NCBI GenBank assembly: GCA_036510655.1
Contig: DATCDQ010000020.1
Coordinates: 35,930-99,929, forward strand
DNA length: 64,000 nt
Direction of reading: 5' to 3'
Source: Rathayibacter_A sp036510655
Lineage (GTDB): Bacteria; Actinomycetota; Actinomycetes; Actinomycetales; Microbacteriaceae
The notes beneath the pieces are model-generated. The model saw nothing but the letters and a program-made list of their open reading frames with translations, was not told where the DNA came from and ran no database searches. Of this stretch, positions 25,322-33,892 are shown piece after piece (position 1 is the first letter of the stretch; each line of letters starts with the position of its first letter). The position numbers and the translations under genes were made by a program.

Positions 25322-26818
25322 TCAGTAGCCGAGGAAGGCATCCGTCTTGATGCGCCGCGCGGGCACGCCCTGCCGTCGCAGATCGCGGCGCACCGTGTGC
25401 ACGAGCGCGCTCGGACCGGAGACGTACACCGTGCTGGCCCGCAGGTTCGGCACAGCGTCGGCGAGCAGTTCGGCGCTGATTCGTCCGGTCGGCCCGGTCC
25501 AATTGTCGTCTGGCCGGGTGACCACGAACACGGCGCGCAGGCCGATCGCCCGTGCTGCCCGTTCGATGAACTCGCGGTAGACGAAATCCTCGGGGCGGCT
25601 CACGCAGTAGACCAGAGTGATGTCGCGCCGGTGCGGGCGTTCGAGCAGGTGCCCGAGCATCGAGCGGTACGGCGTGATGCCGATGCCGGCCGCGATGAGC
25701 ACGAGCGGTAGCCTCGGGTCGTCGGGCAGGCGCAGGTCGCCGCCGACGTAGGTGCCGGTCAGTGCGGTGCCGTGTGGGGAGGCGATCAGCGCGCGCTTGA
25801 AGCTGCTCGCAGCACTGCCGCTGGTGAAGCCGAAGCGGATGTCGGACTCAGCGGGCGAGGAGGCGATCGAGAAGACCCGTCGCGCCCCGCGGGCATCCGG
25901 TCGTGCATGCGCGAGTTCCAGCTCCAAGAACTGGCCGGGCTGGAACGACAGCGCATGCTGCGGGGTGGCGACCACCTCGAAGGTTCCGGGTGCGATCTCG
26001 TCGACCGAGTCCAGAGTCAGCCGGATGCGTCGTCGCTGGGCGACGGCGAACGCCAGGATGTTGCCGATCAGCAGAGCGACCTCAGGGGTCAGGATCGGCA
26101 GTTGGGCAGAGGCGAGCACGCCCACCAGTGCGGCGTAGACCACGCGCCAGCGCAGTGTGCTCGGTGAGGTGAGCGGCTCGGTGAGCATGAATGCGACGAT
26201 GAACAGAATCGGCCAGGATGTCGCGCCGGTCGCGAGCGCCGATGCGACGTCGACGTGCCGCATGAGGGCGACGACGATGAGGGTCACGGCGGACGCGATA
26301 ATGGCGGTGCCAGCCATGACGTGCTGGCGCACCCGCCACACGGTGAGCCCGCCGCAGACGATCGTCATGGGCAGCAGCACGGGCGAGGCCACCCACCAGG
26401 TCGCGTAGCCGAGGCCGACGAGCCCTGTGATGGCTACCGCGATGGCCGCCGGGTTGAAGATATGCCGGCCACGGAATGCCAGCAGGTACTTCGATGCGCA
26501 GGCCGCGAACGCCACGACTGCTGTCGCCACGACACCCCCTGCCGTGGTCGGCGCCGGGAAGATCAGAAACAGCAGCAAGGTGGTGATCAGCCACGATCCC
26601 GGATTCTGCGTGGTGCGAAACATCAAGGCGAACAGCGCGCCGGATCCCCAGCAGACCACCCCGATCAGCGCGAACGACGCGACGAGGTGCAGCAGGTCAT
26701 ACGGCACCTCGCCGAACAGGCTCAGCACGCCGGCAGTCACGGCGATCGTGCTCAGCGCGTAGATCACGAAGCGATACATCGAGACGTCGTCGATGATGCT
26801 CTCAACCAGGCGTTTCAC
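25322..26818 (-). CDS. RnfD/NqrB-like membrane domain fused to a ferredoxin-NADP+ reductase module
   Basis: Fusion protein of 498 aa. Residues 1-260 form about eight to ten membrane helices with HIFNPAAIAVAITG and MLTEPLTSPST, the counterpart of the RnfD/NqrB T-D-P-V-T-S-P segment that borders the flavin site. Residues 265-498 are an FNR-type cytosolic reductase with an RRVFSIASSP FAD-binding motif, AAGIGITPYRSML for NAD(P) and a VYVSGPSALV strand. It would pass electrons between NAD(P)H and membrane-bound flavin. The next gene, ApbE, overlaps it by 4 bases, and an FMN-carrier follows; the three form one operon. The Na+ or H+ pumping ability is unknown. Confidence 0.85.
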   Translation of the reverse strand: MKRLVESIIDDVSMYRFVIYALSTIAVTAGVLSLFGEVPYDLLHLVASFALIGVVCWGSGALFALMFRTTQNPGSWLITTLLLFLIFPAPTTAGGVVATAVVAFAACASKYLLAFRGRHIFNPAAIAVAITGLVGLGYATWWVASPVLLPMTIVCGGLTVWRVRQHVMAGTAIIASAVTLIVVALMRHVDVASALATGATSWPILFIVAFMLTEPLTSPSTLRWRVVYAALVGVLASAQLPILTPEVALLIGNILAFAVAQRRRIRLTLDSVDEIAPGTFEVVATPQHALSFQPGQFLELELAHARPDARGARRVFSIASSPAESDIRFGFTSGSAASSFKRALIASPHGTALTGTYVGGDLRLPDDPRLPLVLIAAGIGITPYRSMLGHLLERPHRRDITLVYCVSRPEDFVYREFIERAARAIGLRAVFVVTRPDDNWTGPTGRISAELLADAVPNLRASTVYVSGPSALVHTVRRDLRRQGVPARRIKTDAFLGY

Positions 26819-27768
26819 GCGGCATCCCCATCAAAGATCGTGAGCGCAGCGGAGGCGGACCGCATGATCGTCCCATCGCCGTGCACCACGACGTAATCGA
26901 ACGGTCCCAGGTCTGCCAGGTGTTCCGGCGGCACGAAGAACAGTGCCGTAGCGAGGCCGTCGGCGTGCATCGCCGAGTCCGCGATCGCCGATGCGGCGAT
27001 CACAGCTGTGGTTGGGCGACCGGTGCGCGGGTCGAGGATATGGTGCCAGTCGCCCCAGGCCCGCCGGTTCGTCGCCGACCCGCAGATCGATCGATGGCCG
27101 CGGCCGTTGCTGCCGGAGCCTGTGCTGCTCGAGCCGCCGTCACCGAGATCGCGGGACGCCGCGCCGCCACCGATGCGCGCGGTGCCGATCAACCGGTTCG
27201 GCCAGACCGGATGCTCCAACCCGATCAGGTGGGCGGCGGTGCCGACGGCGATGTCGCCGCCGCCGTCGACGATGTACGCGTCGATGCCGGCCGCCCGGAT
27301 CAGGCCGGCGACCCGGTCGACCGCATATCCCTTGCCCGCCGCGCCGACGTCGAACAGCAGCGGCCGGTCGAGGGCGATGCCGCCTGCGTGGAGCTGAGAA
27401 CGGTGATTCCAGGCCGGCGTCGTGGCAATCTCCGGCCGCGGTCGCAGCCCGACCGCCGCGTCGTAGCCCGCATCGCTGAGGGTGCGCCCGATCAACGGCG
27501 TCACCGCTCCGTCTGTCGCGTCGTACAGTCGGGCGTACCAGCGCAGCAGCCCGAGATCGTGCGGCGCAAGGGCGCGGGATCCGCCGCCTCGCGCCAGGCT
27601 CGACACCATCGAGTCGTCGCGGAACCGGGACCACACGGCGTCGATGCGCGCGAGTTCGTCGGCGATCGAGGTGTGCAGCGCGCCGGGGAGCCCACCAACG
27701 GCATCCACATACCAGTTGGTGCCCAGCGCCTCGAACTCGAGCGCCGTCGCGGACTCAGCTATGGGCAT
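26815..27768 (-). CDS. apbE: FAD:protein FMN transferase (ApbE)
   Basis: A 317-aa ApbE-family flavin transferase that attaches FMN covalently to Thr (or Ser) of Rnf/Nqr-type and FMN-binding proteins. Markers are FDVGAAGKGYAVDRVAGLIRA, VDGGGDIAVG, WHHILDPRTGRPT and the Mg-binding MHADGLATALFF (D-x-x-x-T-A). A Ser/Gly insertion (SSSTGSGSNG) lies near the middle. No signal peptide is evident, so cytoplasmic action is expected unless an N-terminal anchor is missed. Both partner proteins flank it in the same operon. Confidence 0.9.
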   Translation of the reverse strand: MPIAESATALEFEALGTNWYVDAVGGLPGALHTSIADELARIDAVWSRFRDDSMVSSLARGGGSRALAPHDLGLLRWYARLYDATDGAVTPLIGRTLSDAGYDAAVGLRPRPEIATTPAWNHRSQLHAGGIALDRPLLFDVGAAGKGYAVDRVAGLIRAAGIDAYIVDGGGDIAVGTAAHLIGLEHPVWPNRLIGTARIGGGAASRDLGDGGSSSTGSGSNGRGHRSICGSATNRRAWGDWHHILDPRTGRPTTAVIAASAIADSAMHADGLATALFFVPPEHLADLGPFDYVVVHGDGTIMRSASAALTIFDGDAA

Positions 27769-28285
27769 CGGACTTGATGCTCGAGATGGCCTCGTTGAAC
27801 CCCGTCGACGTCAAGGAGGATCCGGACACCCGCGATACGGAGACGTCGTCAAGCTTCTTGCCGATCACAAGCGAGTCGATGCCCGAGGCGAACTGGGACT
27901 GGAACTGCGCCGCGGTGCCCTGGGCGGTTGAGGTGTCGAGTGCAAGCTTGGTCACCGTGTCGTTGGAGATCGTCACGGTGACACCGATCTGTTCGGTGCC
28001 GCCCGGTGACGAGTAGGAGCCTGTTGCGCTGTACGTGCCGTTCTTGTAGGTCGTCGACGGGGTCGCGGTGGTCGGAGTCGCGGTGGTCGGGGTGCCGGAT
28101 GCCGTCGGCGAGTTCGACGCAGCGGCGGATGTCGGTTCGCTCGTCGAGGCGGACGGTGCGGCTGTGCTGCCGACCGTTGTCGCCTGCGCGGTGTTCTGCG
28201 TGAGCACGACGGCCGCGGTCGCGGCGCCGCCGATCAGGAGCACAGTCGCCGCTCCGATCGTCTTCTTGGTCGTGATGCCCGCCAT
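27755..28285 (-). CDS. FMN-binding-domain protein (RnfG/NqrC-like carrier)
   Basis: Exported single-pass protein of 176 aa. The N-terminal anchor is TIGAATVLLIGGAATAAVVL (residues ~9-28), followed by a 55-residue Ser/Thr/Ala/Pro linker and an FMN-bind domain (YKNGTYSATGSYSSPGG to the end). The segment VSGSSLTSTGFNEAI corresponds to the S-G-A-T-x-T flavinylation motif; the final Thr is the expected FMN attachment site for ApbE. ATG at 28285 has a GGAGGG site; an upstream ATG would add 21 residues without one. It overlaps apbE by 14 bases and heads the operon. Confidence 0.85.
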   Translation of the reverse strand: MAGITTKKTIGAATVLLIGGAATAAVVLTQNTAQATTVGSTAAPSASTSEPTSAAASNSPTASGTPTTATPTTATPSTTYKNGTYSATGSYSSPGGTEQIGVTVTISNDTVTKLALDTSTAQGTAAQFQSQFASGIDSLVIGKKLDDVSVSRVSGSSLTSTGFNEAISSIKSDAHS

Positions 28286-28428
28286 GGTGCCCTCCGTCCG
28301 CTGTCGGTCGTCTTCCGTAGAGCGGATGGCGGCCGGTGTCTTCTCCATTTAAAGTCCTGCGGACGCGAGAACAGCCCGGACCAAGACGATTATCGGCGGA
28401 TCCCTAGTCACCTCATAGCGAAAGCAAC

Positions 28429-30351
28429 TCAACCGATCAGGCTGGGCTGGAGGTCGCGCAGCGTGCGGAAGTGTGTCATCCGTACGACGCCGGCAGCGGC
28501 GAGCATGAGCGCGATTCCACCCCAGAGGGCGAGCACACCGACATCCGACCAGGCCATGCCGAGGTTGCCGCCATACATGAGTTGGCGCAAACCGTCTACC
28601 GCGAAGCCCATCGGCAGCACGTGATGGAGCGCGACGAGCGGGCCGGGCAGCGTCTGCCACGGGAACGTGCCGCCCGCCGTCACCAACTGCAAGACCATCA
28701 GCACGAGGCCGAGGAATTGACCCACGCTGCCGAGCCACACGTTCAGCGCAAGGATGATCGCCGTGAACGAAGCGGATGCCAGCACCATCAGCCCGAACGC
28801 ACCGAGCGGGTTCGTCACATTGAACCTGAGAGCAACCGCGACAACGAAGAACACGGTCACCATCTGTACGACGCCGAGGATGCTCGGGGTCAGCCAGCCG
28901 GCCAGCGTGATCTTCAGCGGCGAGTGCAGCGCGGTGATCGCCCGCCGCGACACCGGCTTGACGATCAGGAACAGGGCGTAAATGCCAATCCATGCGGCAA
29001 GCGCAACGAAGAACGGCGCGAGACCCGCACCATAGGTGCCTGCGCTGGTCGCTTTCGAGTTGTCCAGGCGCACCGGGCTCGCGATGGTCTGTGCCTGCTT
29101 CGCCTGCAGCGCCGGCGAGCTGTTCGGGATCCGCGCAATCCCATTCGTCAGCCCATCGTGCAATGTGGTCAGGCCGCTTGTGAGGGCGCCGAGCCCCTTA
29201 TCCAGAGCGGATGCACCGCTTGCGGCCTGCGCTGACCCGTCGGCCAGCTGCGCTGCCCCGCCCGCAGCGGACTGGATGCCCTGCGCGAGTGCGGGCGTTG
29301 CGGCGGCAAGTTGCTCAGCACCCGCGGTCACCTGATTTGCGCCGCTGGAGAGTTGGTCGACCTTGCCGACGGCAGCTTGCACCTGAGAATTGCCATCGAG
29401 AACGGCCGCGCCGAGCGGATCGAGGTACTGTGCGACGATCTCCTGAGCTTGCGCGGCCGCCTCAGAGGGAGCGAGACCCTGCGCTTCAAGCGCGCTTGTG
29501 AAGCGCGCGATGAGTTCGGCGCGTGCCTGCGGAACGCGGCTCGCGGCATCCTGCGAGACGGCACCCGCCCGGTTGGCGACCTGGGCGAGCTGGGCGTTGC
29601 CGGTGGCGACGTGCCGAGCGCCGTCAGCGAGCTGCGCCGTCTGCGCGGGAAGGTCGGCGGTCTTCTGCCTCAGCGTGCCCAAGCCGTCGCGCAGTGTCGC
29701 GGCACCGCTGGCGAGTTGTGCGGTTCCGGTGGCGAGCGCGCTCGCGCCGGATTGCGCGGTTGCTGCGCCATCCGCCAGTTGTTGCGCGCCGACTGCGGCG
29801 GTGACCAGATTGCCACGAATGGTGGACAGCCCGAGCAGGAATTGGCTGGCCGCCTCCTCGTTCACCTGCTGCACGATTGACGTGCGGATCTTCTCGGCCG
29901 CCTGCGCTCCGATCGTTGAAGCGAGGTAGCTGTTGGCGTCGTTCGTGGTCAAGGTCACGGTCGCCTGACGCGGCGATGACGTACTCGCAGAGGCGAGTGC
30001 CTCAGAGAAGTCGGTCGGGAAGGTGATGACGAAGTCGTACTTCGAGTCGTCGTCGCCGTGCGCCGCTTCCGTCGCGGAAACCGCGTGCCAGGCGAACGAG
30101 CTGTCTTTGATCAACTGGTCTGCGACCGTGTTGCCGTAGTTCGTGGCGGCGCCGCCGATGATCGCGCCTGCGTCATCGACCACAATTGCCGCAGGAATCT
30201 GATCGAGCTTCGCGTACGGGTCCTGGTTGGCCCACAGGTAGAGGCCGGCATAGATCAACGGAACAGCGGTCAGGGCCAGCAGCGCGAGAACGGCCATCTG
30301 TGTCGAGGTCAGGCGGCGGAACTCCGCCGCGATCATCTGCGGGATCTTCAT
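28429..30351 (-). CDS. YhgE/Pip-family ABC-2-type membrane protein
   Basis: A 640-aa protein with one N-terminal membrane helix (~21-40), a large extracytoplasmic domain (~45-440) and five or six C-terminal helices. The external part carries repeated A-x-x-L-x-x-G-A heptads (QQLADGAATAQSGASALATG and others), the long coiled coil seen in phage-infection-protein/YhgE proteins. The C-terminal block shows the ABC-2 membrane fold. Relatives are phage receptors or type VII secretion partners (EsaA-like). It follows the ATPase-like gene by 19 bases, in one operon with a TetR regulator. Confidence 0.88.
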   Translation of the reverse strand: MKIPQMIAAEFRRLTSTQMAVLALLALTAVPLIYAGLYLWANQDPYAKLDQIPAAIVVDDAGAIIGGAATNYGNTVADQLIKDSSFAWHAVSATEAAHGDDDSKYDFVITFPTDFSEALASASTSSPRQATVTLTTNDANSYLASTIGAQAAEKIRTSIVQQVNEEAASQFLLGLSTIRGNLVTAAVGAQQLADGAATAQSGASALATGTAQLASGAATLRDGLGTLRQKTADLPAQTAQLADGARHVATGNAQLAQVANRAGAVSQDAASRVPQARAELIARFTSALEAQGLAPSEAAAQAQEIVAQYLDPLGAAVLDGNSQVQAAVGKVDQLSSGANQVTAGAEQLAAATPALAQGIQSAAGGAAQLADGSAQAASGASALDKGLGALTSGLTTLHDGLTNGIARIPNSSPALQAKQAQTIASPVRLDNSKATSAGTYGAGLAPFFVALAAWIGIYALFLIVKPVSRRAITALHSPLKITLAGWLTPSILGVVQMVTVFFVVAVALRFNVTNPLGAFGLMVLASASFTAIILALNVWLGSVGQFLGLVLMVLQLVTAGGTFPWQTLPGPLVALHHVLPMGFAVDGLRQLMYGGNLGMAWSDVGVLALWGGIALMLAAAGVVRMTHFRTLRDLQPSLIG

Positions 30352-30370
30352 GCGTGCTGCTCACTGTCGG

Positions 30371-31078
30371 TCAGCGGGGCCATGAGAAGCCCAGGCACGT
30401 TGTCGGTGTCGTCGCGGCTCGGTCTTCGTCGAACATCGCCAGCGGGCCGGATGTCGCGGTTCCAGTTACCTGCATGCGCTCGATGAGTGAGTCGGCGGCG
30501 ATCGCCGTCGCCGAGGCATCGCCTGCGACGACGAGCACTGCGAGTCCGCGCGCTGCGAGCTCCCGGGCGATCGCCCACCATTGAAGCGGATCGCCGCCGT
30601 GGCGGTCGGGCGAGACGATGACGAGCCCGTCGACGCCGGAGCGCAGCAGAGCCAGTTCGCACAGCAGCCGCACGCGCTCGGTCGGCAGCATCGTGCCGAT
30701 CGCGTGCCGTGCGTAGTCGGCGAGCCCGAGCTCGCGCAGCATCCGCATGACGGCGAGCGGATGCGAGCGTCGCCCGGCGAACATCAGCTCCTCCGCGGTG
30801 ACGCCGGCGACCGTGACATTGCTCGCCGGTTCGCACACGTCAGGGGCGTCGATCAAGGCGATGCGCGTGCGCATCCGTGAGTAGTCGGCCTTGCCGTCGA
30901 TCGTGACGGTGCCGCTGTCCGGGTACATCCGCCCCGATGCGATCAGGCCGAGAACGGTTGGCCTTTGCTCGGTTTCTGCTCGGGCGAGGGTGGCGGTTCC
31001 GCTCGAGAAGGTCACGCTCGTCGCGGGCAGCACGGTGTCCCGCTGGCCTTTCGTGACGGCAGCCAGTTCGATCTTCAC
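30371..31078 (-). CDS. ABC-ATPase homologue lacking the nucleotide-binding motifs
   Basis: A 235-aa protein with the outline of an ABC nucleotide-binding domain but degenerate motifs. After strand VTFSSGTATLA, where Walker A belongs, it reads RAETEQRPT with no G-x-x-G-x-G-K-S/T, yet the next helix LGLIASGRMYPDSGTVTIDG is typical ABC sequence. The signature is LPTERVRLLCELAL instead of L-S-G-G-Q-x-x-R, and Walker B is GLVIVSPDRHGGDP without the catalytic Glu. It probably cannot hydrolyse ATP. GTG at 31078 has AAGGAG upstream and lies inside the 3' end of the TetR gene. Role as a structural or regulatory partner of the YhgE protein is inferred. Confidence 0.7.
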   Translation of the reverse strand: MKIELAAVTKGQRDTVLPATSVTFSSGTATLARAETEQRPTVLGLIASGRMYPDSGTVTIDGKADYSRMRTRIALIDAPDVCEPASNVTVAGVTAEELMFAGRRSHPLAVMRMLRELGLADYARHAIGTMLPTERVRLLCELALLRSGVDGLVIVSPDRHGGDPLQWWAIARELAARGLAVLVVAGDASATAIAADSLIERMQVTGTATSGPLAMFDEDRAATTPTTCLGFSWPR

Positions 31079-31767
31079 GCGTGTGCTCCTTCGCGGAACG
31101 TCAGCTGCGGTGTCGCAGCGATGAGGGCGTCGGCCTCGCGCCAGCCGAGCCCCGCCGTACTCAAACCGGAACGCATGACGAGCGAGTGAGCTCGGCGGGC
31201 GGACATATCCGTTCTGGTCACCTCGTCGAGCACGGACAATGCGGCACCCTCGATCAGGCGGGCAAGCGTCGCAGGCTCGATGTCCTCGCGCAGTTGCTCT
31301 GCAGCGACCCCGCGTTCGACGGATGCGCGCAGCCGCCGCCGTGCCGGCTCGAGCGCGCGCGCCACCTGCTCGCGGTGCGGGCCGCGCACCGCCAGCTGAG
31401 CCATGACCCGAACGTGCTCGACCTCGCTCCATAGTGTCGAACCGAACAGCGCGATCTCGACGCGTGCATCCGGATGGCTGATCGGCTCGAGCGATGCCGC
31501 CACGCGTTCTGCGCCGCGTGTGAGCACCTCGGTGACGAGGTCGTCGCGGGTGGCGAAGTGGCCGTAGATCGAGCGACGGCTGAGCCCGGCCTCATCGGCG
31601 ACAGCCGAGATCGGTGCGTTGATGTCGCGATTCAAAACGGTTGCCGCCGCCACCAGGATGGCGGCCCGATTCTCGGTTGCGTCGCGCCGCAGAGCGCGCG
31701 TGGTGCGTCGTGCGGATGTGGTGGGTCGCAGGTGCGGGGCGGGTTCGGGGCGCGGCGGGTTCAGCAT
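31075..31767 (-). CDS. TetR-family transcriptional regulator
   Basis: A 230-aa regulator. The HTH lies at about residues 30-75 (AAILVAAATVLNRDINAPIS, DEAGLSRRSIYGHFATRDDLV), and the C-terminal ligand domain is helical. It overlaps the ATPase-like gene by 4 bases and heads the YhgE operon. A 24-bp palindrome upstream fits autoregulation. The ligand is unknown; relatives of such operons respond to membrane stress or toxic small molecules. Confidence 0.88.
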   Translation of the reverse strand: MLNPPRPEPAPHLRPTTSARRTTRALRRDATENRAAILVAAATVLNRDINAPISAVADEAGLSRRSIYGHFATRDDLVTEVLTRGAERVAASLEPISHPDARVEIALFGSTLWSEVEHVRVMAQLAVRGPHREQVARALEPARRRLRASVERGVAAEQLREDIEPATLARLIEGAALSVLDEVTRTDMSARRAHSLVMRSGLSTAGLGWREADALIAATPQLTFREGAHA

Positions 31768-31781
31768 CCGCTCATCGTACT

Positions 31782-31805
31782 ATCTTGCACTCCACTGTGC
31801 AAGAT
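31782..31805. promoter_or_regulatory. TetR operator candidate
   Basis: Exact inverted arms ATCTTGCAC and GTGCAAGAT are separated by 6 bases, centred about 27 bases upstream of the TetR start codon. Arm length and spacing fit a TetR-family dimer site. Confidence 0.65.
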
Positions 31806-31852
31806 CTGCTCTCAACAGATCGCCTTGCCGCTTCCGGCGCGCTTGATTCGGG

Positions 31853-32749
31853 TCAGAGCGAGCGGCGAGCGATTATGACGAGGTCGCCGGCGGCACCATA
31901 GCCAGGGCCTGATTCGTTCCAGACCGCGCGCATGGTGCGGCCCAGGGAGATGCCCTCCGTTGCGACGGCGATCAACTCGCCGCTTTTCAGCAGCGGCGCG
32001 ACGGCAAGTTCGCTGAGCACAGCTGGCCCAACGCCGGCCGCGACCGCGGCACGCACGGCGGCGTTGCTGCCCAGTTCCAGAGCTGGGGCGACGAGTTCGT
32101 GGGAGCCCAACGCCTCGTCGAGCGTGGTGCGTGTGCCAGAGCCGCGCTCGCGAACGACCAACTGCGTGCGTGCGAGTTCCGCGGCCGTTACGGGTCTGCG
32201 GCGCCGTGACCATGGATGCGCCGGGTCGACGATCACAACCAGTTGATCGTGCGCCACGGCCGTGCTGCGGGGGTCGTCGGCTCGCACGGGCGACTCGACG
32301 AAACCGACGTCGCACGCGGCGTCCTTCACGAGTTGGAAGACTTCGCTCGAGTTGTGCACGCGCAACTTGATGTCCAACCCTGGATGCGTGCGCCGCAACT
32401 CCGCGAGCCACGCCGGCATGAGACACTCCGCAACGGTCATGCTCGCCGCCACCGTGAGGTGCGAGTGGTGCTCGGCACGCAGGGCATCCGTCGCGACGCG
32501 TAGCTCGTTGGCGCTGTCGAGAACGGTGCGGGCCCAGTCGGCGACCACCGCGGCATCCGGGGTCAGGGTCGACCCGCGCGGATGCCGATCCAGCAGGCGG
32601 ATGCCCAGCGAGTCTTCGAGTCGCGCAATCGCCCGCGTCGCGTTCGGCTGTGCCATGCCGACACTGCGCGCGGCGGCGCCGAGGCTGCCGTGCTCGGAAA
32701 CCGCGATGAGCAACTCAAGTACGGCGAGGTCGGGCCAACGTTCGGGCAT
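31853..32749 (-). CDS. LysR-family regulator
   Basis: A 298-aa LysR regulator. The winged HTH spans about residues 5-62 (LAVLELLIAVSEHGSLGAAARSVGMAQPNATRAIARLE). The inducer domain shows LTVAASMTVAECLMPAWLAEL and an LVVRERGSGTRTTLDEAL anion loop seen in CysB/YeiE/CbbR relatives. It is divergent from a YeiH exporter with only 71 bases between them, the same layout as yeiE-yeiH in enterobacteria, and probably controls it. The upstream start (36 codons earlier) overlaps the exporter promoter and is rejected. Confidence 0.88.
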   Translation of the reverse strand: MPERWPDLAVLELLIAVSEHGSLGAAARSVGMAQPNATRAIARLEDSLGIRLLDRHPRGSTLTPDAAVVADWARTVLDSANELRVATDALRAEHHSHLTVAASMTVAECLMPAWLAELRRTHPGLDIKLRVHNSSEVFQLVKDAACDVGFVESPVRADDPRSTAVAHDQLVVIVDPAHPWSRRRRPVTAAELARTQLVVRERGSGTRTTLDEALGSHELVAPALELGSNAAVRAAVAAGVGPAVLSELAVAPLLKSGELIAVATEGISLGRTMRAVWNESGPGYGAAGDLVIIARRSL

Positions 32750-32753
32750 ATCA

Positions 32754-32771
32754 CAATGATATGCGGCATTG
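32754..32771. promoter_or_regulatory. LysR binding-site candidate
   Basis: CAATG and CATTG form an inverted repeat with an 8-base spacer in the short region between the divergent LysR and YeiH genes. Position and symmetry fit a LysR box; the arms are short, so the call is tentative. Confidence 0.35.
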
Positions 32772-32820
32772 CGAGATTGGTGACTACCGAACCGGATGCT
32801 GCGGTGAAAGTGTGGAAACC

Positions 32821-33891
32821 ATGCCAACACAAGCGCCGCCCACCGGTCCGATTGCAACCTCGGCCACGGCCACGGCCACGGCCCCGACTCCGCCGTCGCG
32901 TCGTGCTGCGCTCGTCGCGCTGCTGCCGGGCCTCGGCCTGTGCGCCGTCGCTGTCGCGCTCGCGCTCGGTATCGGAGTCTTCCTGCCGACCGTCAGCGCA
33001 CTGCTGATCGCCATCGTGCTCGGCGTGATCGTGCGCAACACGGTGCGTCTGCCCGCGGCGTTCGAGGGCGGGCTGACCTTCGCGGCGAAGCGGCTGCTCC
33101 GGGTTGGCATCGTGCTGCTCGGTCTTCAACTGGTGCTCGGGGACATCCTCGGGCTCGGCGCCGGCATGATTGTGGTTGTCGTCGCGATCGTGACTGTTGG
33201 GATCCTCGCGACTTTGGTCATCGGCAAATGGATGGGCATCAGTCTCACACAGCGGCTTCTGATCGCATGTGGCTTCTCGATCTGCGGGGCTGCCGCGGTT
33301 GCTGCCGTCGATGGCGTGATCGAGACGAAGAAGGAAGAAGAGGTCGTCACCGCCATCGCGCTCGTCGTAATCTTTGGCACCCTGCTCATCCCGATCGTGC
33401 CCGTCGCGGCAGGACTGTTCGGCCTGACAAACCACGACGCCGGACTTTGGGCGGGCGGCTCAATCCAAGAAGTCGCCCAAGTTGTTGCGGCGGGCGGCGC
33501 CATCGGGGGCGCCGCACTCGGACTGGCCGTTATCGTGAAACTCGCACGCGTTCTCATGCTGGCGCCAGTGATGGCGGTGATCAGCGTCATTCGGCGCCGC
33601 GCGATGAAGGGGCAGCCCGCAACGATCAAGCGTCCGCCGATCATTCCGCTGTTCGTGGCCGGATTCATCGTAATGGTACTGATCCGATCAACAGGGTTCG
33701 TACCTGAGCAGGTGCTCGGGGTGGCGAAGATCTTCGAGACGGCGCTGCTGGCGGCGGCTATGTTCGCGCTCGGCACTGGCGTCCGCTTCGCGACCTTCAA
33801 GTCGGTCGGGTTCAAACCGTTTGCGCTGGCAGCAGCGTCCACCGTGGTCGTGGCCGGCACGGCGCTCGGTGGTGTACTGCTGCTGGCCTGA
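32821..33891 (+). CDS. YeiH/PSE-family putative exporter (UPF0324)
   Basis: A 356-aa polytopic membrane protein with about ten helices. After a hydrophilic, Ala/Thr/Pro-rich N-terminus come VALLPGLGLCAVAVALALGI, the family motif CGFSICGAAAVAAVDGVI(E) near residue 155, and GGSIQEVAQVVAAGGAIGG near residue 215. Enterobacterial members are linked to sulfite or sulfate export. The ATG at 32821 is chosen because an upstream alternative would overlap the LysR operator region. The ribosome site is weak. Confidence 0.85.
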   Translation: MPTQAPPTGPIATSATATATAPTPPSRRAALVALLPGLGLCAVAVALALGIGVFLPTVSALLIAIVLGVIVRNTVRLPAAFEGGLTFAAKRLLRVGIVLLGLQLVLGDILGLGAGMIVVVVAIVTVGILATLVIGKWMGISLTQRLLIACGFSICGAAAVAAVDGVIETKKEEEVVTAIALVVIFGTLLIPIVPVAAGLFGLTNHDAGLWAGGSIQEVAQVVAAGGAIGGAALGLAVIVKLARVLMLAPVMAVISVIRRRAMKGQPATIKRPPIIPLFVAGFIVMVLIRSTGFVPEQVLGVAKIFETALLAAAMFALGTGVRFATFKSVGFKPFALAAASTVVVAGTALGGVLLLA

Positions 33892-33892
33892 A

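Noticed and set aside
30371..31432. Longer 353-codon form of the ATPase-like gene
   Set aside because: The extra 118 codons are Arg/Ala-rich antisense to the TetR gene frame; the GTG at 31078 has a good ribosome site.
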